Positions 26,317 through 34,029 of a DNA stretch of 63,753 nt are shown in pieces (position 1 is the stretch's first letter; the number at the start of each line of letters is the position of its first letter). The position numbers and the translations under genes are program-made. The DNA lies in NCBI GenBank assembly GCA_016195265.1, contig JACPZW010000011.1:1-63753 (forward strand). The letters run 5' to 3'. The stretch comes from Acidobacteriota bacterium. GTDB lineage: Bacteria; Acidobacteriota; Vicinamibacteria; Vicinamibacterales; CAVVIG01. The notes beneath the pieces are model-generated. The model was not told the DNA's origin, searched no databases, and saw only the letters and a program-made list of their open reading frames with translations.

Positions 26317-26918
26317 GTTTTCATCCGAAGATGGCGTACGGCGCCACCTTCCACAAATCGTCGCGCCAGCTCGAAGACGAGGGACCCTCGTTCGCGTACA
26401 CACCGGAGAACCGCGCCCGGTTCGACGCGCTCGTCCTGCGCTATCCGCCGGATCGCCGGCGCTCGGCCGTGCTGCCGGCGCTGTACCTGGCGCAGTACCA
26501 GCAGGGCTACATCACGGCAAACGCGATCCGCCACGTCGCCGAACTGCTCGGCATCACGCGCGCGGACGTCGAGGACGTCGTGTCGTTCTACACGATGTTC
26601 TACACGCGGCCGGTGGGAAAGTTCGTCTTGCAGGTGTGCCGGACGCTGTCGTGCGCCGTCAACGGCGCGGAATGCGTCACCGAGGCGCTCGTGGACAAGA
26701 TCGGCATCAAGCCCGGCGAGACCGATCCGACCGGCACGTTCACGCTGCTCGAGGTCGAGTGCCTCGGCGCGTGCGACCGCGCGCCGGTCGTGATGGTGAA
26801 CGACGCGTGGCACGAGTGCCAGAGACCCGAAGATGTGTCCACGCTCGTGGATGACTTGAAAGCGCGGGGCGAGGGCGCGCTGTCGGGTTGTTACCATGTG
26901 GTCGAGGGGAAGCGATAA
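26313..26918 (+). CDS. nuoE: NADH-quinone oxidoreductase subunit E (2Fe-2S)
   Basis: A 201-residue 24-kDa-type subunit. Thioredoxin-like [2Fe-2S] ligands are CRTLSC and CLGACD; the helical part contains ALYLAQYQQGYITANAIRHVAELL and VEDVVSFYTMFY. The N-terminus is about 30 residues longer than many homologues. GTG start at 26313 overlapping the nuoD stop implies coupled translation. Confidence 0.95.
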   Translation: MSFHPKMAYGATFHKSSRQLEDEGPSFAYTPENRARFDALVLRYPPDRRRSAVLPALYLAQYQQGYITANAIRHVAELLGITRADVEDVVSFYTMFYTRPVGKFVLQVCRTLSCAVNGAECVTEALVDKIGIKPGETDPTGTFTLLEVECLGACDRAPVVMVNDAWHECQRPEDVSTLVDDLKARGEGALSGCYHVVEGKR

Positions 26919-26920
26919 AT

Positions 26921-27030
26921 GCGGAGATGCAAGAATGCACCAATGCAAACCGCCACGCTCGTCCATTCCTGCATTCTTGCATTCCTGCATTCCTGCATTC
27001 CTGCATTCCTGCATTCCTGCATTCCTGACT
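26921..27030. repeat. GCATTCCT octamer array and inverted partner between nuoE and nuoF
   Basis: A forward block with GATGCAAGAATGCACCAATGC (26925-26945 region) faces eight GCATTCCT-type octamers (about 26964-27027). Pairing of AGAATGCA-type with TGCATTCT-type units gives a long hairpin. The array is open in all frames on the minus strand, creating a spurious ORF rich in MQECRNAG. Confidence 0.88.
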
Positions 27031-27034
27031 AGCC

Positions 27035-28330
27035 ATGGAACCGATCCTCACTAAGTATGTTCGCGAGCCGAATTCCTTCACGCTGGACTTCTATCTCCAG
27101 CACGAGGGCTACGACGCGCTGAAGCTCGCGCTGACGAAAAAGCCCGACGAGATCATCGAGATGGTCAAGGCGTCCGGTCTCCGTGGCCGCGGCGGCGCGG
27201 GATTTCCCACGGGCATGAAGTGGCAGTTCGTCGATAAGAAATCATCCCCGCGCTACATCGCCTGCAACGCGGATGAGAGCGAGCCCGGCACGTTCAAGGA
27301 CCACCTGCTGATGGAGCGCAATCCGCACCTTCTGATAGAGGGATGCGCGATCGGCTGCTACGCCATCGGCGCGAAGGTCGCCTACATCTATATCCGGGGC
27401 GAGTTCTTCCACGTGCAGCAGATCCTCGAGAAAGCGATCGACGAGGCGTACGCGCGCGGCTTCCTCGGGAAGAACATCCAGGGCTCGGGGTTCGATTGCG
27501 ACGTCTACATCCACCGCGGCGCGGGCGCGTACGAAGCGGGCGAGGAAACCGCGCTCCTCGAATCGCTCGAAGGCAAGCGGGCACAGCCGCGCAACAAGCC
27601 CCCGTTCCCGGCCGTCGTCGGGCTCTACGACAAGCCGACCGCCGTCAACAACGTCGAGACGCTCTGCAACGTCCCGCTGATCGTCGCGAAGGGGCCGGCG
27701 TGGTACTCCGCGCTCGGTCCGGAAAAGAACGGCGGGCCGAAGCTGTACTGCATCAGCGGGCACGTGAAGCGACCGGGCGTCTACGAAGCGTCGATGCACA
27801 TCACGCTGCGCGAGCTGATCGAGGGTCACGCGGGCGGTGTGCGCGACGGCCACACGCTCAAGGCCGTCATTCCGGGCGGATCGTCGGTGCCGATTCTGCT
27901 CCCCGATCAGCTCGACACGCAGGCGAGCTTCGACGGGATTCAGAAAGCCGGCTCGCTGCTCGGCTCGGCCGCCATCGTCGTGCTCGACGAGACGACCTGC
28001 ATGGTGTGGCTCGCCGAGAACCTGCTGCACTTCTACCGGCACGAGTCGTGCGGCAAGTGCACGCCGTGCCGCGAAGGGACCGACTGGCTGCATCAGATCC
28101 TCCGCCGCATCGAGCGCGGCGAAGGGCAGATGAAGGACCTCGATCTGCTGCAGAGCGTGGCGGACAACATCGCCGGCAAGACGCTCTGTGCGTTCGGCGA
28201 CGCGGCGGCGACGCCGGTCCTGACGACGCTGAAGCATTTCCGGCACGAGTACGAAGCGCACGTGAACGAAGGACGGTGCACGCTGCCCGCGACCTGGCGT
28301 GCGCGTCAACCAGTTGGAACGACGCACTGA
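27035..28330 (+). CDS. nuoF: NADH-quinone oxidoreductase subunit F (FMN, N3 cluster)
   Basis: A 431-residue NADH- and FMN-binding subunit. Motifs are GLRGRGGAGFPTGMKW (FMN/NADH), YIACNADESEPGTFKDH, GAGAYEAGEETALLESLEG and the [4Fe-4S] ligands ESCGKCTPCREG with the distal Cys in KTLCAFGD. Despite its presence, the usual partner nuoG does not follow; the next gene is nuoH after 61 bases. Confidence 0.97.
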   Translation: MEPILTKYVREPNSFTLDFYLQHEGYDALKLALTKKPDEIIEMVKASGLRGRGGAGFPTGMKWQFVDKKSSPRYIACNADESEPGTFKDHLLMERNPHLLIEGCAIGCYAIGAKVAYIYIRGEFFHVQQILEKAIDEAYARGFLGKNIQGSGFDCDVYIHRGAGAYEAGEETALLESLEGKRAQPRNKPPFPAVVGLYDKPTAVNNVETLCNVPLIVAKGPAWYSALGPEKNGGPKLYCISGHVKRPGVYEASMHITLRELIEGHAGGVRDGHTLKAVIPGGSSVPILLPDQLDTQASFDGIQKAGSLLGSAAIVVLDETTCMVWLAENLLHFYRHESCGKCTPCREGTDWLHQILRRIERGEGQMKDLDLLQSVADNIAGKTLCAFGDAAATPVLTTLKHFRHEYEAHVNEGRCTLPATWRARQPVGTTH

Positions 28331-28348
28331 CAGGCTGAAGGGCTGACG

Positions 28349-28390
28349 GTATGCCACGAAAACACGAAGGACACGAAGAAGAAGTGTACG
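28349..28390. repeat. Short ACACGAAG-like repeat between nuoF and nuoH
   Basis: Degenerate CACGAAAACACGAAGGACACGA copies fill the 61-base gap at the point where nuoG is normally found. The family resembles the ACGGAG-type repeats upstream of nuoD and nuoL. It has only one arm, so no hairpin is formed. Confidence 0.6.
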
Positions 28391-28391
28391 G

Positions 28392-29417
28392 ATGTCCCCA
28401 TTGCTGATCGCCCAGATAGGGCTGACGCTCTTCGTCTTCGTGATGCTGCTGAGCTCGGCGGCCGTCATGGTGTACGTCGAGCGCAAGGTGGCGGCGCTGC
28501 TGCAGCAGCGGCTCGGGCCGTACCTCGTCGGCCCGAAGGGACTGCTGCAGCCGCTCGCCGATGTCATCAAACTCATGTTCAAGGAGGAGCTGCGGCCGCG
28601 GGCCGCCGACGCGCTGCTCTTCGCGTTGGCGCCGATCATCTCCGCGACCTGCGCGTTCGCCGCCTTTGCCGTCGTGCCGTTCGGCGCGTCGACGACGTTC
28701 TTCGGGCTTCTCAAGATCCCGCTGCGTCTGCAAGTGGCCGACGTCAACGTCGCGATTCTTGTCATCTTCGCCATCGCCTCGATGAGCGTGTACGGCATCG
28801 TGCTCGCCGGCTGGAGCTCGAACAGCAAGTACTCGCTGCTCGGCGGCCTGCGCTCGTCGGCGCAGATGATCAGCTACGAGCTGTCGTACGGGCTCGCGCT
28901 GGCGGCGGTCCTGCTCGTGTCGAATTCGCTCTCGGTCACCGAGATCGTCAACAGCCAGGCGGGATCCTGGTGGCACGTGATCCCTCGCTGGTCCGTGTTT
29001 CTGCAGCCGGTCGGCTTCCTCATTTATATGACGGCCGGCATCGCGGAGACCAACCGCGCGCCCTTCGATTTTCCGGAAGCGGAGCAGGAGCTGGTCGCCG
29101 GCTATCACACCGAATACAGCAGCATGAGCTTCGCCATGTTCTTCCTCGCGGAGTACATCAACATGGTCACCGTGTCGGCGGTCGCGACCGACCTGTTCCT
29201 CGGCGGCTGGCACGGGCCGTTCCTCCCCGAGTCGCTCGGCTGGATCTGGTTCCTCGTCAAGGTCGGCGCGCTGCTGTTCTTCTATGTCTGGATGCGGTGG
29301 ACGCTGCCGCGGTACCGCTACGACCAGCTGATGCGCTTCGGCTGGAAGGTGCTGTTGCCGCTCTCGGTGGTGAACCTGCTCGTGACGGCGGCGGGAGTGC
29401 TGTACTTTGGACTGTGA
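28392..29417 (+). CDS. nuoH: NADH-quinone oxidoreductase subunit H
   Basis: A 341-residue integral subunit with about eight transmembrane helices. Conserved elements are ERKVAALLQQRLGP, VGPKGLLQPLADVIKLMFKEE, LRSSAQMISYELSYGLA and NRAPFDFPEAEQELVAGYHTEYS, which contribute to the quinone channel. The next gene is nuoJ; nuoI is missing from its normal place. Confidence 0.97.
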   Translation: MSPLLIAQIGLTLFVFVMLLSSAAVMVYVERKVAALLQQRLGPYLVGPKGLLQPLADVIKLMFKEELRPRAADALLFALAPIISATCAFAAFAVVPFGASTTFFGLLKIPLRLQVADVNVAILVIFAIASMSVYGIVLAGWSSNSKYSLLGGLRSSAQMISYELSYGLALAAVLLVSNSLSVTEIVNSQAGSWWHVIPRWSVFLQPVGFLIYMTAGIAETNRAPFDFPEAEQELVAGYHTEYSSMSFAMFFLAEYINMVTVSAVATDLFLGGWHGPFLPESLGWIWFLVKVGALLFFYVWMRWTLPRYRYDQLMRFGWKVLLPLSVVNLLVTAAGVLYFGL

Positions 29418-29426
29418 GACGCGGAG

Positions 29427-29939
29427 ATGACGGGTAGTCCGATGCTGTTTTACCTTTTTGCGGCTGTCGCCGTCGGCGCCTCGCTCCTCGTCATCGCGCA
29501 GCGCAATCCGGTCTACAGCGTGCTGCTGCTGATTGGATCGTTCGGCGCGCTGTCCGGCCTGTACGTCCTGCTCGACGCGCCGTTCGTCGCGGTCATCCAG
29601 ATCATCGTCTACGCCGGCGCCATCATGGTGCTCTTCCTGTTCGTCGTCATGCTGCTCAACGCGCCGCACGAGGACACCGATTACGACTCGCACGTCCATC
29701 CGCTGCTGCGGCCCGGACCGATGCGGTTCGGCGCTGCGCTCGCGCTCGCGTTCGGCGTCGAGCTGGTGTGGGCGCTGACGAGAGCGGGGCAGTCCGGCGC
29801 GTTCGCCGGCGGCGCCGTCAGCTCGGTCGCGCAGATCGGCCACGCACTGTTCACCGACTACGCGTTCCCGTTCGAAGTGACGTCGATTCTGATCCTGGTC
29901 GCGATGATGGGCGCGGTCGTCCTGGCGAGGCGCGACTGA
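29427..29939 (+). CDS. nuoJ: NADH-quinone oxidoreductase subunit J
   Basis: A 170-residue membrane subunit with five hydrophobic segments. The family motifs [30 protein letters not shown] and [21 protein letters not shown] (containing the pi-bulge helix) are intact. It overlaps no neighbour; nuoK begins 2 bases after its stop. Confidence 0.96.
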   Translation: MTGSPMLFYLFAAVAVGASLLVIAQRNPVYSVLLLIGSFGALSGLYVLLDAPFVAVIQIIVYAGAIMVLFLFVVMLLNAPHEDTDYDSHVHPLLRPGPMRFGAALALAFGVELVWALTRAGQSGAFAGGAVSSVAQIGHALFTDYAFPFEVTSILILVAMMGAVVLARRD

Positions 29940-29941
29940 TC

Positions 29942-30244
29942 ATGGTCGCCCTCAACCATTACCTGGTTCTCTCGGCGATTCTGTTCGCGATCGGCACGGC
30001 CGGGGTCTTCGTCCGGCGGAATCTGATCACGATTCTGCTGTCGATCGAAATCATGCTGAACGCCGTGAACCTGACGTTCGTCGCGTTCGGCCGCGCGCTC
30101 GGGTCTGCCGACGGCCAGATCATCGTGTTCTTCGTGATGACCGTCGCTGCCGCCGAAGCCGCGGTCGGCCTCGCGATCGTCATCACTTTGTTCAGACACA
30201 AAGAGTCATTGAATCCAGATTCGTTTACGTTGCTCAAATGGTGA
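29942..30244 (+). CDS. nuoK: NADH-quinone oxidoreductase subunit K
   Basis: A 100-residue, three-helix membrane subunit. The signature [19 protein letters not shown] (with the conserved Glu) and the second Glu in [13 protein letters not shown] are present, so the proton path through NuoK looks intact. ATG at 29942, two bases after nuoJ. Confidence 0.97.
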   Translation: MVALNHYLVLSAILFAIGTAGVFVRRNLITILLSIEIMLNAVNLTFVAFGRALGSADGQIIVFFVMTVAAAEAAVGLAIVITLFRHKESLNPDSFTLLKW

Positions 30245-30345
30245 ACGAGGACACAGAGATGACGGAGCGCGCAGAGAAAGTTGGCCACGGAGACTCGGAG
30301 ACACTGAGAAAAGGGTGGCCTCCGTGTCTCGGTGTTTTCGTCGCG
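30245..30345. repeat. ACGGAGAC-type paired-arm repeat between nuoK and nuoL
   Basis: Degenerate GAGGACACAGAG and GGCCACGGAGACTCGGAGAC units (30246-30308) face GGCCTCCGTGTCTCGGTGTT (about 30317-30336). Inverted pairing gives a hairpin in the 107-base gap inside the operon. Same family as 25032-25120. Confidence 0.8.
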
Positions 30346-30351
30346 TAGCCG

Positions 30352-32310
30352 ATGCTGTTACTGATCCCGCTTCTCCCGCTCGTCGGCTTTCTGATCAATG
30401 CCAGCTTCGGCCGGCGGATCAGCAAGGGTGCGTCCGGCGCGGTCGCGTGCGCGGCGATTCTCGCGTCGTTCGCCGTGTCGGTGCTTGCGGTGTCGCAACT
30501 TGTCGCGCTGCCGGAAGACTCTCGCGCGCTCGTCAGTCATGCCTTCACGTGGATCACCTCCGGCACGCTGAACGTCGGCCTCACGCTCCGCCTCGATCCG
30601 CTCTCGGCGGTCATGATCCTCGTCGTCTCCGGCATCGGCTCGCTCATCCACGTCTACTCGACGGCCTATATGCACGAGGAGACGGACTGCGAGTACGCGC
30701 GCTACTTCTCGTACCTGAACCTCTTCGCCGCGTTCATGCTCCTGCTCGTCCTCGGCGCGAACTTCCTCGTGATGTTCGTGGGCTGGGAGGGTGTCGGCCT
30801 CTGTTCGTACCTGCTGATCGGCTTCTGGTACCAGAAACAGTCCGCGTCGGATGCCGGCAAGAAAGCATTCATCGTCAATCGCATCGGCGACTTCGGGTTT
30901 GTCCTCGGCGTCCTGCTCGCGTTCGTGCGGTTCGGGTCGCTGGACTTCCAGGAGATTGCGCGGTCGGCCGCCACGCTGAGCCCGGAGACGACGTTCGGGA
31001 CCGTGTCCTTGATCACATTGCTGCTGTTCGTCGGCGCGACGGGCAAGTCCGCCCAGATTCCGCTGTTCGTCTGGCTGCCGGACGCGATGGAAGGCCCGAC
31101 CCCCGTGTCCGCGCTCATCCACGCGGCGACGATGGTCACCGCGGGCGTCTACATGATCGGGCGCAACGCCGTGCTCTTCAGCCACGCACCGCAGACGCTG
31201 ACGATCGTCGCCATCATCGGCGCAGCGACGGCGCTGATGGCCGGCACCATCGGCCTCGTGCAGAACGACATCAAGCGCGTGCTCGCGTACTCGACCGTCT
31301 CGCAGCTCGGCTACATGTTCCTCGCGATGGGCGTCGGCGCGTATGGCGCCGGCATCTTCCATCTCTACACGCACGCGTTCTTCAAAGCGCTGCTGTTCCT
31401 CGGATCCGGCGCGGTGATTCACGCGCTGCACGGCGAGCAGGACCTGCGGCACATGGGCGGGCTGCGGAAGGATCTGCCAATCACGTATTGGACCTTCGTG
31501 ATCGGTGCGATGGCGATCGCCGGCGTGCCCGGCCTCGCCGGGTTTTTCAGCAAGGACGAGATCCTGTCGAGCGTGTACTTCGGCGGCCACCAGATTCTGT
31601 GGGCCGTCGGCCTGCTGACCGCGCTGCTGACGGCGATCTACATGTTCCGTCTGGTGTTTCTCGCATTCCATGGCGAGCGTTCAGAGAACGTCGCGGCAGA
31701 CGCGTCCAGCCACCAGCCACCAGCCACCAGCCACTCTTCCGACAGCCCCCAGCCACCAGCCACCAGCCACCATTTACACGATGCGCCCCCGGCAATGGCA
31801 TTCGCGCTGATTGTTCTTGCGATCGGATCTGTCTTCGCTGGCTACGTCAGCCGCGGCGGGTGGCTCGATCATTTCCTCGAGCCGAGCTTCGCGCCTCAGA
31901 CGCTGGAGCACGCGGTGGACGGCGGGATGGAAACGACGCTGATGGTGATCGCCTCGGTCACCGCGACTGCGGGCATTCTGATCGCGGTCTTCTATTTCCT
32001 CCGCTCGCGCACGGCGGCCGACGGGATCGCGAACACATTCGCCGCACTCCACCGCGTGCTGCTGAACAAGTACTACGTCGACGAGGCGTACGACGCGACC
32101 ATCGTTCAGCCGATCCATATCGTGTCGAAGGACGCGCTGTGGAAGATCGTCGACGCGCGCATCCTCGACGGCGCCGTCAACGGCGCGGGCGAGACCGTGG
32201 GCGGCCTGAGCGAAGCCCTGCGACGCGTGCAGACCGGCTCGGTCCGCGCGTACGCGGGGTCGGTGTTCTTCGGGGCGGTGATGATTCTTGGGTACTACTT
32301 GTGGAGATAG
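30352..32310 (+). CDS. nuoL: NADH-quinone oxidoreductase subunit L
   Basis: A 652-residue antiporter-like subunit with about 14 core helices and a C-terminal lateral-helix region. Motifs are FVGWEGVGLCSYLLIGFWY, GKSAQIPLFVWLPDAMEGPTPVSALIHAATMVTAGVY and VLAYSTVSQLGYMFLAMG, and the proton-path Lys/Glu look conserved. Residues about 446-480 (EN.AADASSHQPPATSHSS..PPATSHH) are encoded by CCAGCCA heptamer arrays inserted in a loop before the helix MAFALIVLAIGSVFAGYVS. The frame is preserved. Confidence 0.97.
   Translation: MLLLIPLLPLVGFLINASFGRRISKGASGAVACAAILASFAVSVLAVSQLVALPEDSRALVSHAFTWITSGTLNVGLTLRLDPLSAVMILVVSGIGSLIHVYSTAYMHEETDCEYARYFSYLNLFAAFMLLLVLGANFLVMFVGWEGVGLCSYLLIGFWYQKQSASDAGKKAFIVNRIGDFGFVLGVLLAFVRFGSLDFQEIARSAATLSPETTFGTVSLITLLLFVGATGKSAQIPLFVWLPDAMEGPTPVSALIHAATMVTAGVYMIGRNAVLFSHAPQTLTIVAIIGAATALMAGTIGLVQNDIKRVLAYSTVSQLGYMFLAMGVGAYGAGIFHLYTHAFFKALLFLGSGAVIHALHGEQDLRHMGGLRKDLPITYWTFVIGAMAIAGVPGLAGFFSKDEILSSVYFGGHQILWAVGLLTALLTAIYMFRLVFLAFHGERSENVAADASSHQPPATSHSSDSPQPPATSHHLHDAPPAMAFALIVLAIGSVFAGYVSRGGWLDHFLEPSFAPQTLEHAVDGGMETTLMVIASVTATAGILIAVFYFLRSRTAADGIANTFAALHRVLLNKYYVDEAYDATIVQPIHIVSKDALWKIVDARILDGAVNGAGETVGGLSEALRRVQTGSVRAYAGSVFFGAVMILGYYLWR
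31706..31769. repeat. CCAGCCA heptamer arrays in frame in nuoL
   Basis: Four perfect CCAGCCA units (31706-31733), a 15-base spacer, then three perfect units (31749-31769). Three units equal 21 bases, so the array reads as the cycle PATSHQP in every frame on this strand and contains no stop on either strand. Confidence 0.95.
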
Positions 32311-32406
32311 GAAGAAACTGAAAAGGGAAAACAGAAAAGTGAAAAGTAAAGGGGAAAGTCAAACATCGCATCTTCACTTTTCAGTTTTCTCTTTTCACTT
32401 TCAAGT
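32311..32406. repeat. GAAAAGT-type paired-arm repeat between nuoL and nuoM
   Basis: Purine-rich units (GAAACTGAAAAGGGAAAACAG, AAAAGTGAAAAGTAAAG; 32312-32360) face CTTCACTTTTCAGTTTTCTC and TTTTCACTTTCAAG (about 32371-32405). Pairing yields a long AU-rich hairpin inside the operon, strikingly AT-rich in a GC-rich genome. Confidence 0.88.
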
Positions 32407-32418
32407 TTGATTCAACTG

Positions 32419-34029
32419 ATGTCCTTTCCGATCCTCACCTCGCTCGTCGCGCTGCCGATCGTCGGCGCCGTGCTGCTGCTGTTCGTCCGCGCGCGCCCCG
32501 GCGACGACGGCGAGCAGACCGCGCGGATGACGCGGCGGATCGCGCTGGTCGTGTCGGCGCTGGTCTTCGTTGAGACGCTGCTGCTCTGGGCGCGCTTCAA
32601 CCCGGCGTCGGCGGACTTCCAGTTCGTCGAGCGTCACGCGTGGATTCCCTCGTTCGGCATCAGCTACGCCGTCGGCGTGGATGGCATCAGCCTGTTTCTG
32701 CTCGTCTTGACCGGATTCCTGACGCCGATCGCGCTCCTGAGCTCGTGGGAATCCGTGCACACGCAGACGAAAGCCTTTTGCATGTTCGTGCTCCTCCTCG
32801 AGAGCGCGATGATGGGCGTGTTTGTCTCGCTGGACCTGTTCCTGTTCTACGTCTTCTGGGACGCGATGCTCGTCCCGATGTACTTCCTGATCGGCATCTG
32901 GGGCTACGACCGCCGCATCTACGCCGCCATCAAGTTCATGCTCTACACGATGGCGGGCAGCGTGCTGATGCTGCTGGCGATTCTCGGCCTGGCGGTGTTG
33001 CACTACAACGCGACCGGCAGCTACAGCTTCGACCTGCTGAAGATGTACGCGCTGAACGTGCCGCGGCCGGTGCAGTTCTGGTTCTTCCTCGCGTTCGGGC
33101 TCGCGTTCGCGATCAAAGTCCCGCTGTTCCCGTTCCATACCTGGCTGCCCGACGCGCACGTCGAGGCGCCAACCGCCGGCTCCGTGATCCTCGCCGGCGT
33201 CCTGCTGAAGATGGGCACCTACGGCCTGCTGCGGTTCGCGTTCCCGCTGTTCCCGCAGGCTGCGGAGTTCTTCGCGCCCGCACTCGCCGTCCTCGCGGTG
33301 GTCGGCATCATCTACGGCGCGCTCGTCGCCATGGTCCAGCCGGACATGAAGAAGCTCGTCGCGTATTCGAGCGTGAGCCATCTGGGCTTCGTCGTGCTCG
33401 GCCTCACCGCGATGAACACGCAGGGCGTGCAGGGCGCCGTGTACCAGATGCTCAACCACGGCGTCAGCACCGGCGGGCTGTTCCTGATCGTCGGCATGCT
33501 GTCGGACCGCCGTCACACGCGGCTCATCGCCGAGTTCGGCGGGCTCAAGAAGGTGATGCCCCATCTGGTTGCGGTGTTTCTCATTGTCACGCTGTCGTCG
33601 ATTGGGCTGCCGGGGCTGAACGGGTTCGTCGGCGAGTTCCTGATTCTCCTCGGCGCGTTCCGCTGGGATCCGACGCTCGCGGCGTTCGCCGCCACCGGCG
33701 TGATTCTGTCGGCGACCTACATGCTGTGGATGTTCCAGCGCGTGAACTACGGAACGGTGACCAATGAGAAGAACGCGCATCTGCCCGACCTGCGTCCGCG
33801 CGAGTGGTTCGTGATCGTGCCAATCATCGCCGTCGCGATTCTGATGGGCGTGCTGCCGAACCTGTTCCTCGCGCCGATCGCGCCGTCGGTGGAAAAACTG
33901 CTGAATCAATTCCACCAGAGCACGACGACGCGCATCGAAGCGAAGGCCGGCGCTGTAGGCCGGGTCCTTTCGGACCCGGCTGACCGGCGGGTCCGAAAGG
34001 ACCCGCCCTACGTGGAGAGCGCGCGATGA
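32419..34029 (+). CDS. nuoM: NADH-quinone oxidoreductase subunit M
   Basis: A 536-residue antiporter-like subunit. Conserved are GVDGISLFLLVLTGFLTP, MLVPMYFLIGIWGY, KVPLFPFHTWLPDAHVEAPTAGSVILAGVLLKMGTYG and KLVAYSSVSHLGFVVLGL. The ATG at 32419 is preferred over a TTG four codons upstream. The last 24 codons contain a 57 bp REPIN-like element (VGRVLSDPADRRVRKDPPY), extending the usual C-terminus while keeping the ATGA overlap with nuoN. Confidence 0.97.
   Translation: MSFPILTSLVALPIVGAVLLLFVRARPGDDGEQTARMTRRIALVVSALVFVETLLLWARFNPASADFQFVERHAWIPSFGISYAVGVDGISLFLLVLTGFLTPIALLSSWESVHTQTKAFCMFVLLLESAMMGVFVSLDLFLFYVFWDAMLVPMYFLIGIWGYDRRIYAAIKFMLYTMAGSVLMLLAILGLAVLHYNATGSYSFDLLKMYALNVPRPVQFWFFLAFGLAFAIKVPLFPFHTWLPDAHVEAPTAGSVILAGVLLKMGTYGLLRFAFPLFPQAAEFFAPALAVLAVVGIIYGALVAMVQPDMKKLVAYSSVSHLGFVVLGLTAMNTQGVQGAVYQMLNHGVSTGGLFLIVGMLSDRRHTRLIAEFGGLKKVMPHLVAVFLIVTLSSIGLPGLNGFVGEFLILLGAFRWDPTLAAFAATGVILSATYMLWMFQRVNYGTVTNEKNAHLPDLRPREWFVIVPIIAVAILMGVLPNLFLAPIAPSVEKLLNQFHQSTTTRIEAKAGAVGRVLSDPADRRVRKDPPYVESAR
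33955..34011. repeat. REPIN-like element, copy B (3' end of nuoM)
   Basis: 57 bp: GTAG at 33955-33958, hairpin GCCGGGTCC-TTTC-GGACCCGGC (33959-33980), 5-base spacer, hairpin GGCGGGTCC-GAAA-GGACCCGCC (33986-34007), CTAC at 34008-34011. It is exactly 19 codons and is read in the GTA-GGC frame, avoiding the TAG inside GTAG. Confidence 0.93.

Noticed and set aside
25030..26403. Minus-strand frame opposite nuoD
   Set aside because: Antisense to fully conserved NuoD motifs; no start context or family resemblance.
26076..27014. A minus-strand frame starting MQECRNAG repeats over nuoD/nuoE
   Set aside because: The N-terminus is just the octamer repeat read backwards, and the remainder is antisense to nuoE and nuoD.
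31706..31769. CRISPR array
   Set aside because: Units are 7 nt tandem copies without unique spacers of 25-40 nt; no cas genes are present.
30315..32321. A long plus-strand frame overlapping nuoL
   Set aside because: Out of frame with the strongly conserved NuoL motifs and compositionally typical of a shadow frame.
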